From assembly GCA_027487995.1 (NCBI GenBank), contig JAIYCN010000205.1:1-34186 (forward strand): DNA of 34,186 nt, in the 5' to 3' direction. This DNA is from Rubrivivax sp. Its GTDB lineage: Bacteria > Pseudomonadota > Gammaproteobacteria > Burkholderiales > Burkholderiaceae_C. Shown piece after piece: positions 11,231 through 20,740 of this stretch. Below the pieces are notes generated by a model that made no database searches, had not been told where the DNA came from, and worked only from the letters and a program-made list of their open reading frames with translations. The position numbers and the translations under genes were made by a program. How positions within the stretch are numbered: the stretch's first letter is position 1; every line of letters starts with the position of its first letter.

Positions 11231-12720
11231 GGCCGCAGTTTGCGGCCCAATTGGCCCCCAGGCATGACGGGCTGGGCCAACTGGGCGAGGTAAACCTCCA
11301 GCCATGTGTAACCCAGATCAGGGTGTCGTGAGGCACCGTCGCGAGGATCTGCCGGGTCCAGACCATGCGCCTTTTCCCATTCGTCCGGTATTCCGTCACC
11401 ATCCCGATCGAGCGGCGCGGCTTGCGCCTGAAGCACGGGCCAGGAGCCGACCTGCTCCTGACTGTCGATGATGTGTCCGCGCCGCAGACGGAAGTCTTCG
11501 ATGAGACGTTGATCCACGGCATCTCGCTTGAGCGATGCACCGCTGAAGGTCACCACCGCCGAACAATCCTTGTTGTCGCGTGCGGGCTGGATGGCCGGCA
11601 TGGCAAAGGGCCGTTCCTGCTTGTAGCCCGACGGCAAACCGCCCGGAAGATGACCCTTGTGCGCACGAACGACTGACCAGGGATCAGCCGGCAAGGCGCC
11701 GTCCATCGTGTTGCCGGCGAAGTGGGCTTTCGCGCGGGAGCTGCTTTCCTCGAACGCAAAGGCACCACGCGATGAGGGCCCCCTCACGTAGCAGTTGTCC
11801 ACAAAGTTGTAGGACGAAACCGTGCCTTGAAAGTCCATGTTGTAGCCCGAACGCTCGCCGCCCCAGTTGTAGAACAGGTTGTGACGGAAGTCGAAGAAGC
11901 CACCCACAGGATCGACTTCGGGCTTGAGATAGTTGCCCGGACGAGGCATCCGGTCTTGATGATGCAGCCAGAAGTTGTGGTGGAAGCTCACCTTGGCGCC
12001 ACGGGCCGCACGGGTCAGCGTGCCAAATCCGTGCTCGCTGCCTGGTGGCTTGGCGGCCGTTCGGTTGAGCGACTCGCCGATCAGGCTCCACTGCACGGTG
12101 ACCTCGTCCCAGCTGCGCTGAGGCGTTGAAAAGCTTGCGGCCACCGACAGGGTTTCATCACTCGACCAACTGGCGGATACATGATCGATGATGATGCGTC
12201 GACCCGCCACGACCCCCATGGCGTCGCCATCCACCTTTTGCGCGTCGCCCAGTCGTGATCGGATGAAGCGCACCACGACATCGTCGGCGGCAATGGTGAA
12301 AGGATGGTCACGCAGTGTGATGCCATCCCCAGGTGCCGTCTGCCCGGCGATGGTCAGCCGACCATCGCGCACCACGAGCTCACGGCGCAAGGCGATCGTG
12401 CCGGAAACAGCGAACACCACTGTTCGGGGCCCCGTTGCTTCGACGGCCTCCCTCAGAGAGCCGCTCCCTGAGTCACCAAGATGGGTGACCGTGTAGACGC
12501 GGCCAGCACGCCCCCCTGCTGCGTACATTCCCGCCCCTTGCGCGCCTGGGAAGGCCGGCAAGGGACGGTCTTGAGCGCCACTGCCAACGGATGAGTTGGC
12601 ATTAAGCGCACTGCCCGGTCGAGGCAACTGGCCAGACGGCGACTCAGGGCTCGAGACGCAGCCCGTCATCAAACCGAACGGGGCTAGGACCAGTGCCAGT
12701 AGCCGGGGAGAAAAGGTCAC
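11227..12720 (-). CDS. Pectate lyase-like polysaccharide lyase (PL1-type beta-helix), lipoprotein, with C-terminal calcium-binding-like repeat
   Basis: Lipobox LMTGC; FPGAQGAGMYAAGGRAGRVYTVTHLGDSGSGSLREAV; HHNFWLHHQDRMPRPG; DRDGDGIPDEWEKAHGLDPAD. Confidence 0.85.
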   Translation of the reverse strand: MTFSPRLLALVLAPFGLMTGCVSSPESPSGQLPRPGSALNANSSVGSGAQDRPLPAFPGAQGAGMYAAGGRAGRVYTVTHLGDSGSGSLREAVEATGPRTVVFAVSGTIALRRELVVRDGRLTIAGQTAPGDGITLRDHPFTIAADDVVVRFIRSRLGDAQKVDGDAMGVVAGRRIIIDHVSASWSSDETLSVAASFSTPQRSWDEVTVQWSLIGESLNRTAAKPPGSEHGFGTLTRAARGAKVSFHHNFWLHHQDRMPRPGNYLKPEVDPVGGFFDFRHNLFYNWGGERSGYNMDFQGTVSSYNFVDNCYVRGPSSRGAFAFEESSSRAKAHFAGNTMDGALPADPWSVVRAHKGHLPGGLPSGYKQERPFAMPAIQPARDNKDCSAVVTFSGASLKRDAVDQRLIEDFRLRRGHIIDSQEQVGSWPVLQAQAAPLDRDGDGIPDEWEKAHGLDPADPRDGASRHPDLGYTWLEVYLAQLAQPVMPGGQLGRKLRP

Positions 12721-12725
12721 GGGTC

Positions 12726-15557
12726 TCAGAACTTGTAACGAAGTCCGACCAGGTACTCCCGGCCCGTCACGTGATAGACCACGGAACTGTTGCGTGCACG
12801 GCTGATGAACTGGTCATTCGCTTCGTTGGTCAGGTTGACACCCTCCAGGGTCACCTCAAGATTCTTGTTGATCTTGTAGGAGATCGACAGATCAACGTTC
12901 AACGTCGCGTTCTTGCCTTCCACGTCGTTGTTGTTCTGGCCCGGCACACGGGTCAAGAACGAACTGCGTGCCGTGGTCGAAACGCGCGCGCTCAACCTTC
13001 CGTCATCGTAGTACAGCGTTGTATTCCAAGACGAGGGGCTAAGGCCAATCAAGTCATCGACGATGGTTGCTGTGCTCGTCGGTGAAACCGCGTATGCAAT
13101 CTTGGAGTTGACGCGGGTGTAGTTCAACAGCACGCCGGTGTGCGTCAGGAATCCGGGAAGCGTGGTGAACGGCTGCTGGACGTTGACCTCAAATCCCTTG
13201 AGCTTGCCACCTTGCGTGTTGATTGGTGTCGTCACCTGGAAGACTTCATCACCCGTAAAGTTCGTCGGCAACAATGACTTGGGCAGGCCCGTGTCCTTGA
13301 ACGCTACGTTCTGACGCAGGCTCTGGATGTAGGTGTCGATGTTCTTGTAGAACAGGCCTAAACCCACGAAGGCGTTTCGGCCGTGATACCACTCGAGGCT
13401 TCCGTCCAGCGTATCGGCCCTGAAGGGTTTGAGCAGCGGATTGCCGGTGTTGACGGTGAGCGTACCGCTGGTGCTGATAGAGCCGCCCGGCGAGAGGTTG
13501 CCGAGTTGGGGCCGAGACATCACCTTGGCCGCACCAAGACGCAAAACAGTTTCCTTGTTCAGGTCCATGGCCAAATTGACCGAAGGCAGCGTGTCCGTGT
13601 AGGAGTTCTCCACCGTGACAGGAGTACCGCCGCCGGTCGCCAGATAGCCCGTCGAGACCATCTCCGTCTTCACGTACCGAACCCCGGCGTTGCCACGAAG
13701 CTTTTGACCCCAGAGGCGTGTATTGAAATCGGCCATCAGGAAGCCGCCCGTGTCCGTCTCGGTGATGTTGCGGTTGTTGCCGCGCGCATTGCCGTTGGTG
13801 ATCGACGACAGGGTGTAGTCACCCGGGCCGTTCAGCGGCCCACTCTGAAGGCAGTTGCAGTAGATGTTGTACGCCTGCGTGATGGCAGCCAAGTTCGGAA
13901 TCACCCAACTTGTTGCCGAGCCGGCTGGCAGTGACAGGCCTCGACCGAAGCCCGTCAAAGTCGTCATGAGGCTGTTCAAGGCGACTCCGGCCGGCGGGGC
14001 ATAGATCGTTTCAGAGCCACGCCTGGATTCGTAGGTACTGAACGTGTACCTCTTCAGATCCACACCCGCATTCAGGGTGAGTCGGTCGGGAATCGCGTCC
14101 CAGGCAAAGCTGAGGTGGCGAAGGTCGTTGGTGTTCTCCGAGCCCTGTGGGCGAATGCGAATCTCGCTTGGCGTCGCGTTGGCCAGGCTGGTTGCACCGG
14201 CAGGAACGGGGAAGATCGTCAGCCCTGACCCGATCATGGCGGGGTTGATGCCCCAATTGATGGCAGGAAGCCGGTCGTTGTTTCGGAAGTCGATTGAGAA
14301 TCCGTTGGCGTTCGGCGCATCCAGCGTAGTGGTGGTCTGGATGGGGTTGGAAAACACAGACTGAGCCCGGCCTGCCCGTGCCGTCACCTTCAGAGAGTCG
14401 GTGATGTTGTGTTCCAGGGTCAGGGTAGGCTGCTTGAAGACCGTGCTCAGCTGATCGAAGCGGGATTCAGCCCGCAGATCCACACCGTCGTAGCGGCCGT
14501 ACAACAAGGCGCCGCTCGGGGAGTATTGCGTCTCCAATACGGAAGTCTGTGGCTTGCCGCCCGCGCTTGCCGCGCGGCTGAAGGAAATGGCAGACAGGAA
14601 GTCCTCTTGGCGCGTCGCATTGAGCTTCGCATACATGAGGTCAAAGGTCGCCAAGGTGTCCGGTGTAGGACGCGCCTGCAGAGAGGCCGTAACCCCGAGG
14701 CGGTCCTGGTCATGGGTCAGACGGCCATAACGCGGGAGTCGCGGATGGAAGTTCTCAGCCTTGTTCGCCTCAGCAAGGGCTGCCGGATCGGAGCCCGCCG
14801 CCTTCCAGCCACCAGAGGAGGGACCGTTATCCCAGCGCACCGTGCTGAACCCTTCCTCGAAAGAGTTTCTGCGCGATTGCGCGACCGACAGCAATGCGCC
14901 GAATTTGCGGTCTTCGGTCGTGTTGCTGATGAGGAAGGCCGTACGAGGATCGGTCTTCTGGGACAAGTCGTTGTAGCGCCCTTTGACGGATGCCATCGCC
15001 GTGAACCCGCGCAGATCGAACGGTCGCATGGTCTGCAGGTCAACGGTGGCGCCAAGTGATCCTTCGTCGACATCTGCGGACGCACTCTTTCGAACGGTAA
15101 TGCTGCTGAACAGCTCCGAGGCAAAGACGTTGAAGTCGAAGCCACGCGACCGGTTGTTCCCCCCAGAGCTGTCGGTCCCGCCTGTGGTGGCCAGCGCCTC
15201 GATTCCGTTGATCCGCACCCGCGTGAAATCACTGCCGAGTCCGCGAACGGTGATGTTGCGGCCCTCGCCGGCATCTCGGTCGATCACCACGCCGGGTACC
15301 CGCTGGAGACTCTCAGCCAAATTCGTATCGGGGAACTTGCCGATGTCCTCCGACCGGATCACATCGACGATGCCTCGATCCTCACGCTTGTTGTTCAGTG
15401 CACTTTCGAGCGAAGCTCGCAGGCCGGACACTTCCACGCGCTCGGGCGCGGGCGCTGTCTGTGCATGGGCACTTCCCACAACAGCGAGGGCTGCCAGGGC
15501 GGTGGTGGAGAGGGTGAATCTCGAGCGCTTCATCGCCCGCTGCTGGTGGGTGGACAT
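12726..15557 (-). CDS. TonB-dependent receptor (Xanthomonas/Caulobacter-type)
   Basis: Signal peptide ending SAHAQT; plug SEDIGKFPDTNLAESLQRVPGVVIDRDAGEGRNITVRGLGSDFTRVRING; C-terminal REYLVGLRYKF. Confidence 0.95.
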   Translation of the reverse strand: MSTHQQRAMKRSRFTLSTTALAALAVVGSAHAQTAPAPERVEVSGLRASLESALNNKREDRGIVDVIRSEDIGKFPDTNLAESLQRVPGVVIDRDAGEGRNITVRGLGSDFTRVRINGIEALATTGGTDSSGGNNRSRGFDFNVFASELFSSITVRKSASADVDEGSLGATVDLQTMRPFDLRGFTAMASVKGRYNDLSQKTDPRTAFLISNTTEDRKFGALLSVAQSRRNSFEEGFSTVRWDNGPSSGGWKAAGSDPAALAEANKAENFHPRLPRYGRLTHDQDRLGVTASLQARPTPDTLATFDLMYAKLNATRQEDFLSAISFSRAASAGGKPQTSVLETQYSPSGALLYGRYDGVDLRAESRFDQLSTVFKQPTLTLEHNITDSLKVTARAGRAQSVFSNPIQTTTTLDAPNANGFSIDFRNNDRLPAINWGINPAMIGSGLTIFPVPAGATSLANATPSEIRIRPQGSENTNDLRHLSFAWDAIPDRLTLNAGVDLKRYTFSTYESRRGSETIYAPPAGVALNSLMTTLTGFGRGLSLPAGSATSWVIPNLAAITQAYNIYCNCLQSGPLNGPGDYTLSSITNGNARGNNRNITETDTGGFLMADFNTRLWGQKLRGNAGVRYVKTEMVSTGYLATGGGTPVTVENSYTDTLPSVNLAMDLNKETVLRLGAAKVMSRPQLGNLSPGGSISTSGTLTVNTGNPLLKPFRADTLDGSLEWYHGRNAFVGLGLFYKNIDTYIQSLRQNVAFKDTGLPKSLLPTNFTGDEVFQVTTPINTQGGKLKGFEVNVQQPFTTLPGFLTHTGVLLNYTRVNSKIAYAVSPTSTATIVDDLIGLSPSSWNTTLYYDDGRLSARVSTTARSSFLTRVPGQNNNDVEGKNATLNVDLSISYKINKNLEVTLEGVNLTNEANDQFISRARNSSVVYHVTGREYLVGLRYKF

Positions 15558-15609
15558 GAGGGAGTCTCCTGGATATGTTGCTGGGGGTTGACGCAGCCTG
15601 GACAGAGGG

Positions 15610-15942
15610 TCACAGGTAGTCGTCCCTCCTGGGAGAGAACTGGTCGAGCAGCAGGCTCCCGTCCTCCAGTGAAAGTGCACCGTGGGTGTGATGGCGGGGT
15701 GCGATGAAGGCGTCGCCGGCTTTCAGGACGCGCTTGACGCCGGCCACCTCGATCTCGAACGAACCCTTGATGACGAAACCAATTTGGTCGTGCACGTCAT
15801 GTGAATGCGGCGTGCCGATAGCGCCTTTGTCGAACTGCATCAGTACGGACATGAGTTCGGCGGTGTGGCCGACGATCTTGCGCCGAATACCACCGCCGAG
15901 CTCCGTCCAAGGCGTTGCGTCGTGGTCAAAGAAGTTGGTCAC
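15610..15942 (-). CDS. kdgF: Cupin KdgF (pectin degradation protein; unsaturated galacturonate ring opening)
   Basis: 110-aa single cupin; GGGIRRKIVGHTAELMSVLMQFDKGAIGTPHSHDVHDQIGFVIKGSFEIEVAG...DQFSPRRDDYL. Confidence 0.85.
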   Translation of the reverse strand: MTNFFDHDATPWTELGGGIRRKIVGHTAELMSVLMQFDKGAIGTPHSHDVHDQIGFVIKGSFEIEVAGVKRVLKAGDAFIAPRHHTHGALSLEDGSLLLDQFSPRRDDYL

Positions 15943-16001
15943 GGCAGGGTCTCCGATGTCGGAACGTTGTAATAAACGAACTGTAGATGACGATCATAAA
16001 A

Positions 16002-16020
16002 AAAGAAACATTGGTTCACT
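16002..16020. promoter_or_regulatory. Candidate KdgR-like operator in kdgF/kduI divergent promoter
   Basis: AAAGAAACA-T-TGGTTCACT: 15/18 arm positions match AATGAAACA-N-TGTTTCATT. Confidence 0.65.
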
Positions 16021-16112
16021 AATTAAAAACCCGAATTTCGGATTGATGCTCAATCGCTACACTTCAGGGTTGTCACGGGTACACAGCCCACCCCGCACTA
16101 GAGAGGAACGCC

Positions 16113-16949
16113 ATGGAAATCCGCCAACCAGTCCACAGTGAACACGCCAAAACCCTCGACACCGAGGGGCTGCGGCGCCACTTCTTGGTCGATGGTCTGT
16201 TTGTCCCCGACCAAGCGACGCTCACCTACAGCCAGATCGACCGGATCATCGTGGGGGGCATCCTGCCGGTCAGCAAGGCCGTCACCTTCTCGGCGGAACT
16301 GGGCCGACATACCGGCACCGACTATTTCCTGCAACGCCGCGAACTGGGCCTGATCAACATCGGCGGCGCGGGCCGCGTGACGGTCGACGGTACGGTGTAC
16401 GAAGTGGGTGCGCGCGAAGCGCTTTACGTCGGCCAAGGGGCGAAGGAGCTGGCCTTCGAAAGCAAGGATGCGGCCCAGCCGGCGAAGTTCTATTTCAACT
16501 GTGCGCCGGCGCATACCCACTACCCGAACAAGAAGGTCACCCTGGCCGAAGCGTCGCCCGAGACGCTGGGCGCGCCCGAGACGAGCAACCGTCGCACCAT
16601 CTACAAGTACCTGGTGCCCGACGTGCTGCCCACTTGCCAGCTGCTCATGGGCATGACGCAGCTCGAACCCGGCAGCCTGTGGAACACCATGCCGTGCCAC
16701 ACCCACGACCGCCGGATGGAGGTGTACTTCTACTTCGACATGTCCGAGCAGGCCGTGGTCTTCCACATCATGGGCGAGCCGACCCAGACGCGCCACCTCG
16801 TCGTGCGCAACGAGCAGGCGGTGATCAATCCCAGCTGGTCCATGCATTCAGGTGTCGGCACGCAGGCCTACACCTTCATCTGGGGCATGGTGGGCGAGAA
16901 CCAGGTGTTCAAGGACATGGACCACGTCCCCATGACCACGCTGCGCTGA
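16113..16949 (+). CDS. kduI: 5-dehydro-4-deoxy-D-glucuronate isomerase
   Basis: [34 protein letters not shown]...[11 protein letters not shown]...[21 protein letters not shown]. Confidence 0.96.
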   Translation: MEIRQPVHSEHAKTLDTEGLRRHFLVDGLFVPDQATLTYSQIDRIIVGGILPVSKAVTFSAELGRHTGTDYFLQRRELGLINIGGAGRVTVDGTVYEVGAREALYVGQGAKELAFESKDAAQPAKFYFNCAPAHTHYPNKKVTLAEASPETLGAPETSNRRTIYKYLVPDVLPTCQLLMGMTQLEPGSLWNTMPCHTHDRRMEVYFYFDMSEQAVVFHIMGEPTQTRHLVVRNEQAVINPSWSMHSGVGTQAYTFIWGMVGENQVFKDMDHVPMTTLR

Positions 16950-17001
16950 TCCCCCTGTACCGAATGTCTTCCCGCTTCACGCCCATCCCGAACGAAACAC
17001 C

Positions 17002-17763
17002 ATGACCTTCAGCAAATTCGACCTCTCCGGCAAGGTGGCACTCGTCACCGGGTGCAACACAGGCCTGGGTCAGGGGATGGCCATCGCACTGGCACAGGCC
17101 GGTGCCGACATCGTGGGCGTGAACATCAGCGACGCAGCCGACACGGCTGAATCAGTCAGCCAGGCTGGCAGGCGATTCCATTCGGTCATGGCCAACCTGG
17201 GCGATACGTCGACCATTCCGCACGTCGTCGAAGGTGCGATTGGGGCATTCGGCAAGATCGACATTCTGGTCAACAACGCCGGCATCATCCGCCGTGAAGA
17301 CGCCATCAACTTCTCGGAGAAGGACTGGGATGATGTGATGGACCTCAACCTGAAGTCGGTGTTCTTCCTCTCGCAGGCCGTGGCTCGCCACTTTATCGCC
17401 AGGCGTGCGGGAGGCAAGATCATCAACATCGCCTCGATGCTGTCCTTCCAAGGCGGGATCCGCGTGCCGTCCTACACGGCCAGCAAGAGCGGTGTCATGG
17501 GCGTCACGCGGCTGATGGCCAATGAGTGGGCCAAGCACGGCATCAATGTCAACGCCATCGCACCGGGCTACATGTCCACCAACAACACCGCAGCCTTGCG
17601 AGCGGACGAGGCGCGCAATGCGGCGATCCTGGAGCGTATTCCGGCCGGGCGTTGGGGGCTGCCGGAAGACTTGGCAGGCCCCGTCGTCTTCCTGGCCTCC
17701 GCAGCCGCCGATTATGTCAACGGCTACACCATGGCCGTCGACGGTGGCTGGCTGGCCCGTTGA
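17002..17763 (+). CDS. kduD: 2-dehydro-3-deoxy-D-gluconate 5-dehydrogenase (SDR)
   Basis: FDLSGKVALVTGCNTGLGQGMAIALAQAGADIVGVN; NNAGIIRREDAI; YTASKSGVMG; adjacent to kduI. Confidence 0.94.
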   Translation: MTFSKFDLSGKVALVTGCNTGLGQGMAIALAQAGADIVGVNISDAADTAESVSQAGRRFHSVMANLGDTSTIPHVVEGAIGAFGKIDILVNNAGIIRREDAINFSEKDWDDVMDLNLKSVFFLSQAVARHFIARRAGGKIINIASMLSFQGGIRVPSYTASKSGVMGVTRLMANEWAKHGINVNAIAPGYMSTNNTAALRADEARNAAILERIPAGRWGLPEDLAGPVVFLASAAADYVNGYTMAVDGGWLAR

Positions 17764-17808
17764 GGGTCGCACAACCTCTGCCCGTCATCCGGTAACCGAG
17801 CAACGCAC

Positions 17809-18693
17809 ATGTACGAGAACAAGCGACTGGGCTTTGCGTTTGCTCTGCCGTTCCTGCTCGGCATCATCCTCTTCAAGCTGTTTCCGTTCTTCGCCAGCTT
17901 TGCCCTGAGCTTCAGCCAATACGACCTCATTGATCCGCCGGAATGGGTCGGGGTGCGCAATTACGAAGAGCTGGCGCTGCATGACCCGCTGTTCCGGCAA
18001 TCGCTGGGCGTCACCATGTTGTTCGTAGCCCTGGCGGTGCCCCTGCGGGTGGGCTTTGCACTGCTGGTGGCCCATGTCCTGAACTTCAAGCTCAAGGGCA
18101 TCAACTTCTTTCGCGCCGCGTTCTACATCCCCTCCATCCTTGGAGGCTCCATCGCGGTCGCGGTGCTGTGGCGTTTCATCTTTGCCCGCAACGGCCTGGT
18201 GAACCTCCTGCTGGCGCAGCTCGGATTCGAGCCCTTGCCGTGGCTGGCCGACGAGCATCTCTCGATCTGGACCATCGTCCTGCTGTTCACCTGGCAGTTC
18301 GGCTCGTCCATGGTCATCTTCCTAGCGGCACTCCAGAACGTACCGACCTCGCTCTACGAAGCGGCCGAATGCGACGGCGCTTCCAAGTTGCAGCAGTTCT
18401 TCAAGATCACGGTGCCTCTCATCACACCGGTAATCTTCTTCAACCTGATCATGCAGATGGTCCACGGTTTTCAGGAATTCAACGGCCCCTACATGATCAC
18501 CGAGGGTGGTCCGCTGTCATCCACCTACATGCTGACGCTCTACATCTACGACCAGAGCTTCCGCTATTTCAACCTGGGATACGGCGCGGCGCTTTCCTGG
18601 GTTCTGTTTGCCATCGTCGGTGCGTTGGCGGCCCTCTCGTTCTGGAGCTCCCGCTTCTGGGTTTTCTACGCGGGCGAAAAGGACATCAAGTGA
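17809..18693 (+). CDS. ABC sugar transporter permease (TogM-like)
   Basis: MalF/LacF-type permease; YEAAECDGASKLQQFFKITVPLITPVIFFN EAA loop; locus context. Confidence 0.9.
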   Translation: MYENKRLGFAFALPFLLGIILFKLFPFFASFALSFSQYDLIDPPEWVGVRNYEELALHDPLFRQSLGVTMLFVALAVPLRVGFALLVAHVLNFKLKGINFFRAAFYIPSILGGSIAVAVLWRFIFARNGLVNLLLAQLGFEPLPWLADEHLSIWTIVLLFTWQFGSSMVIFLAALQNVPTSLYEAAECDGASKLQQFFKITVPLITPVIFFNLIMQMVHGFQEFNGPYMITEGGPLSSTYMLTLYIYDQSFRYFNLGYGAALSWVLFAIVGALAALSFWSSRFWVFYAGEKDIK

Positions 18694-19538
18694 CGGACCT
18701 CGACAAACAAGCACCCGTAGCTTGGGGTCGCTACCTGATCCTGGGAACGGTGGCCTTGGTGATGCTCTACCCCTTGCTGTGGCTGGTCGGGGCATCGTTC
18801 AAGAGCAACTCGGAAATCTTCAGCTCACCCGGGTTCGTGCCCAGCGGCATCGACTTCAAGTCCTACGCTGCAGGGTGGAAGACCAGCACCGAATACACCT
18901 TCGCGACCTACTTCCTCAACAGCTTCCTGATCACGATACCCAAGATCATCGTGACGCTCATCTCCTGCGTGTTCGTGGCCTACGCCTTCGCCCGATTCGA
19001 GTTCTGGGGAAAGAAGACGATGTTTGCGGTGATGGTGAGCACGATGATGTTGCCACTGATCATCCTGCGCATGCCGCAGTACCTCATGTTCCGCGAGATC
19101 GGGTGGCTGGACACCTACCTGCCGCTGGTGGTCCCCTCGGCATTCGCCACCGACACGTTCTTTGTGTTCATGCTGGTGCAGTTTCTGCGCGGGATTCCGC
19201 GCGACATGGAAGAGGCCGCCCTGATCGACGGCTGCAACGCAGTCCAGATGCTGTGGCACATCATCGTGCCGCTGCTCAAGCCGGCCATCATTTCCGTCAT
19301 CGTGTTCCAGTTCATCTGGACGATGAACGACTTCATGGGCCCCTTGATCTACCTGGCCAGTGTCGAGAAGTACCCCGTCTCACTGGCCTTGAAGATGAGC
19401 ATCGGCGCCACCGAAGAGGTGGAGTGGGCCAATGTCATCGCCATCAGCGTCGTGGCGCTGATTCCATCGGTGGCGGTGTTCTTCGCAGCCCAAAAACATT
19501 TCATCGAAGGTGCCGCCACCAGCGGCGTCAAGGGTTGA
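18690..19538 (+). CDS. ABC sugar transporter permease (TogN-like), GTG start overlapping upstream stop (GTGA)
   Basis: MalG-type; MEEAALIDGCNAVQMLWHIIVPLLKPAI EAA loop; frame begins GTG ACG GAC CTC GAC AAA. Confidence 0.9.
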   Translation: MTDLDKQAPVAWGRYLILGTVALVMLYPLLWLVGASFKSNSEIFSSPGFVPSGIDFKSYAAGWKTSTEYTFATYFLNSFLITIPKIIVTLISCVFVAYAFARFEFWGKKTMFAVMVSTMMLPLIILRMPQYLMFREIGWLDTYLPLVVPSAFATDTFFVFMLVQFLRGIPRDMEEAALIDGCNAVQMLWHIIVPLLKPAIISVIVFQFIWTMNDFMGPLIYLASVEKYPVSLALKMSIGATEEVEWANVIAISVVALIPSVAVFFAAQKHFIEGAATSGVKG

Positions 19539-19574
19539 TCGCCGCCTGTTGGTGAGCACCCGCTGGAGCACGAA

Positions 19575-20717
19575 TTGGCACAACTGAGCCTCAAGCAGAT
19601 CAAGAAGACCTACCCCAACGGCTTCACAGCGGTTCACGGGGTCGATCTCGACATTCGAGACGGTGAATTCATGGTTTTCGTGGGACCGTCCGGTTGCGCA
19701 AAGTCGACGCTGCTGCGCATGATTGCAGGCCTGGAGAGCATCACGGGAGGCGACCTTTTCATCGGCAACCGCCGTGTGAACGATCTGGCCCCCAAGCAGC
19801 GCGGCATCGCCATGGTCTTCCAGAACTATGCGCTGTATCCGCACATGCGGGTGTACGACAACCTGGCCTTTGGCTTGAAGTTGGCCGGCACCGAAAAGAG
19901 TGAACTGGACCGGCGAGTGCGACAGGCTGCGCAACTGTTGGAGATGGAGCACCTGCTGGACCGCTACCCCAAGCAACTCAGTGGTGGGCAGGCGCAGCGT
20001 GTGGCGGTGGGCCGCGCGATCGTCAAGAAGCCCGAGGTCTTCCTCTTTGACGAGCCCTTGTCGAACCTGGATGCCAAGCTGCGCGCCTCCATGCGGGTGC
20101 GGCTGACGGAGCTGCACCGCACCCTGCGCGAATCGGGTCAACCCGCCACCTCCATCTATGTGACCCATGATCAGGTCGAGGCCATGACCATGGGCGAACG
20201 CATCTGCGTGCTGCGTGAAGGCCGCATCCAGCAGGTCGACACACCGACCGCGCTCTATGACCGCCCCGCCAACGCCTTCGTGGCCAGCTTCATCGGCTCA
20301 CCTGAGATGAACATCGTGCCGGCAAACCTGCATCGGCAGCAGGGCACACTGGGTGTCATGGTGGGCGGTGCGTGGCTGCCGCTGAGCGCAGATGCAGCAG
20401 CAGCACTTGAGCGCTCAGGCCGCGGGCAGGCCGACGAACAGGTAAAGCTCGGGTTGCGCCCTGAACACCTGGGTGTCGTGCGAAGCGACAGCGCAGAGGA
20501 CACCACGTTCAAGGCCACGTTCCGTTTCATGGAACACATGGGCGCTGAGGTATTCGCCTATGTCTCCTTGGGCGATGTGGAGTTGACGATCCGGGTTCCG
20601 TCTGACGATGCAGCGGCGCTGGCCCGCGCCGTCCGCGGGGACCGTTTGGTTATCCGCGCCCAGATGGCGCGCGCCCACCTGTTTGACAAAGAGTCCGGTG
20701 TGTCTCTCTTGGCCTAA
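19575..20717 (+). CDS. ABC transporter ATP-binding protein (UgpC/MsmK/TogA-like), TTG start
   Basis: GPSGCAKSTLLRMIAGLE, LSGGQAQRVAVGRAI, VFLFDEPLSNLDAKLR, TOBE-like C-terminus. Confidence 0.93.
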   Translation: MAQLSLKQIKKTYPNGFTAVHGVDLDIRDGEFMVFVGPSGCAKSTLLRMIAGLESITGGDLFIGNRRVNDLAPKQRGIAMVFQNYALYPHMRVYDNLAFGLKLAGTEKSELDRRVRQAAQLLEMEHLLDRYPKQLSGGQAQRVAVGRAIVKKPEVFLFDEPLSNLDAKLRASMRVRLTELHRTLRESGQPATSIYVTHDQVEAMTMGERICVLREGRIQQVDTPTALYDRPANAFVASFIGSPEMNIVPANLHRQQGTLGVMVGGAWLPLSADAAAALERSGRGQADEQVKLGLRPEHLGVVRSDSAEDTTFKATFRFMEHMGAEVFAYVSLGDVELTIRVPSDDAAALARAVRGDRLVIRAQMARAHLFDKESGVSLLA

Positions 20718-20740
20718 CCACGACGGCAACGGACTGCAAC

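Noticed and set aside
15952-15984. Possible second KdgR-like site near GTCGGAACGTTGTAATAAA
   Set aside because: Only about 8/18 arm positions match the palindrome; not distinguishable from chance by eye.
18168-18689. N-terminal extension of the second ABC permease ORF (18168 start)
   Set aside because: This part is out-of-frame sequence across the first permease; the genuine protein begins at GTG 18690 and overlaps the upstream stop by GTGA.
18608-19555. 315-aa ORF overlapping the second ABC permease
   Set aside because: Arg/His-rich alternative frame of a clear membrane permease.
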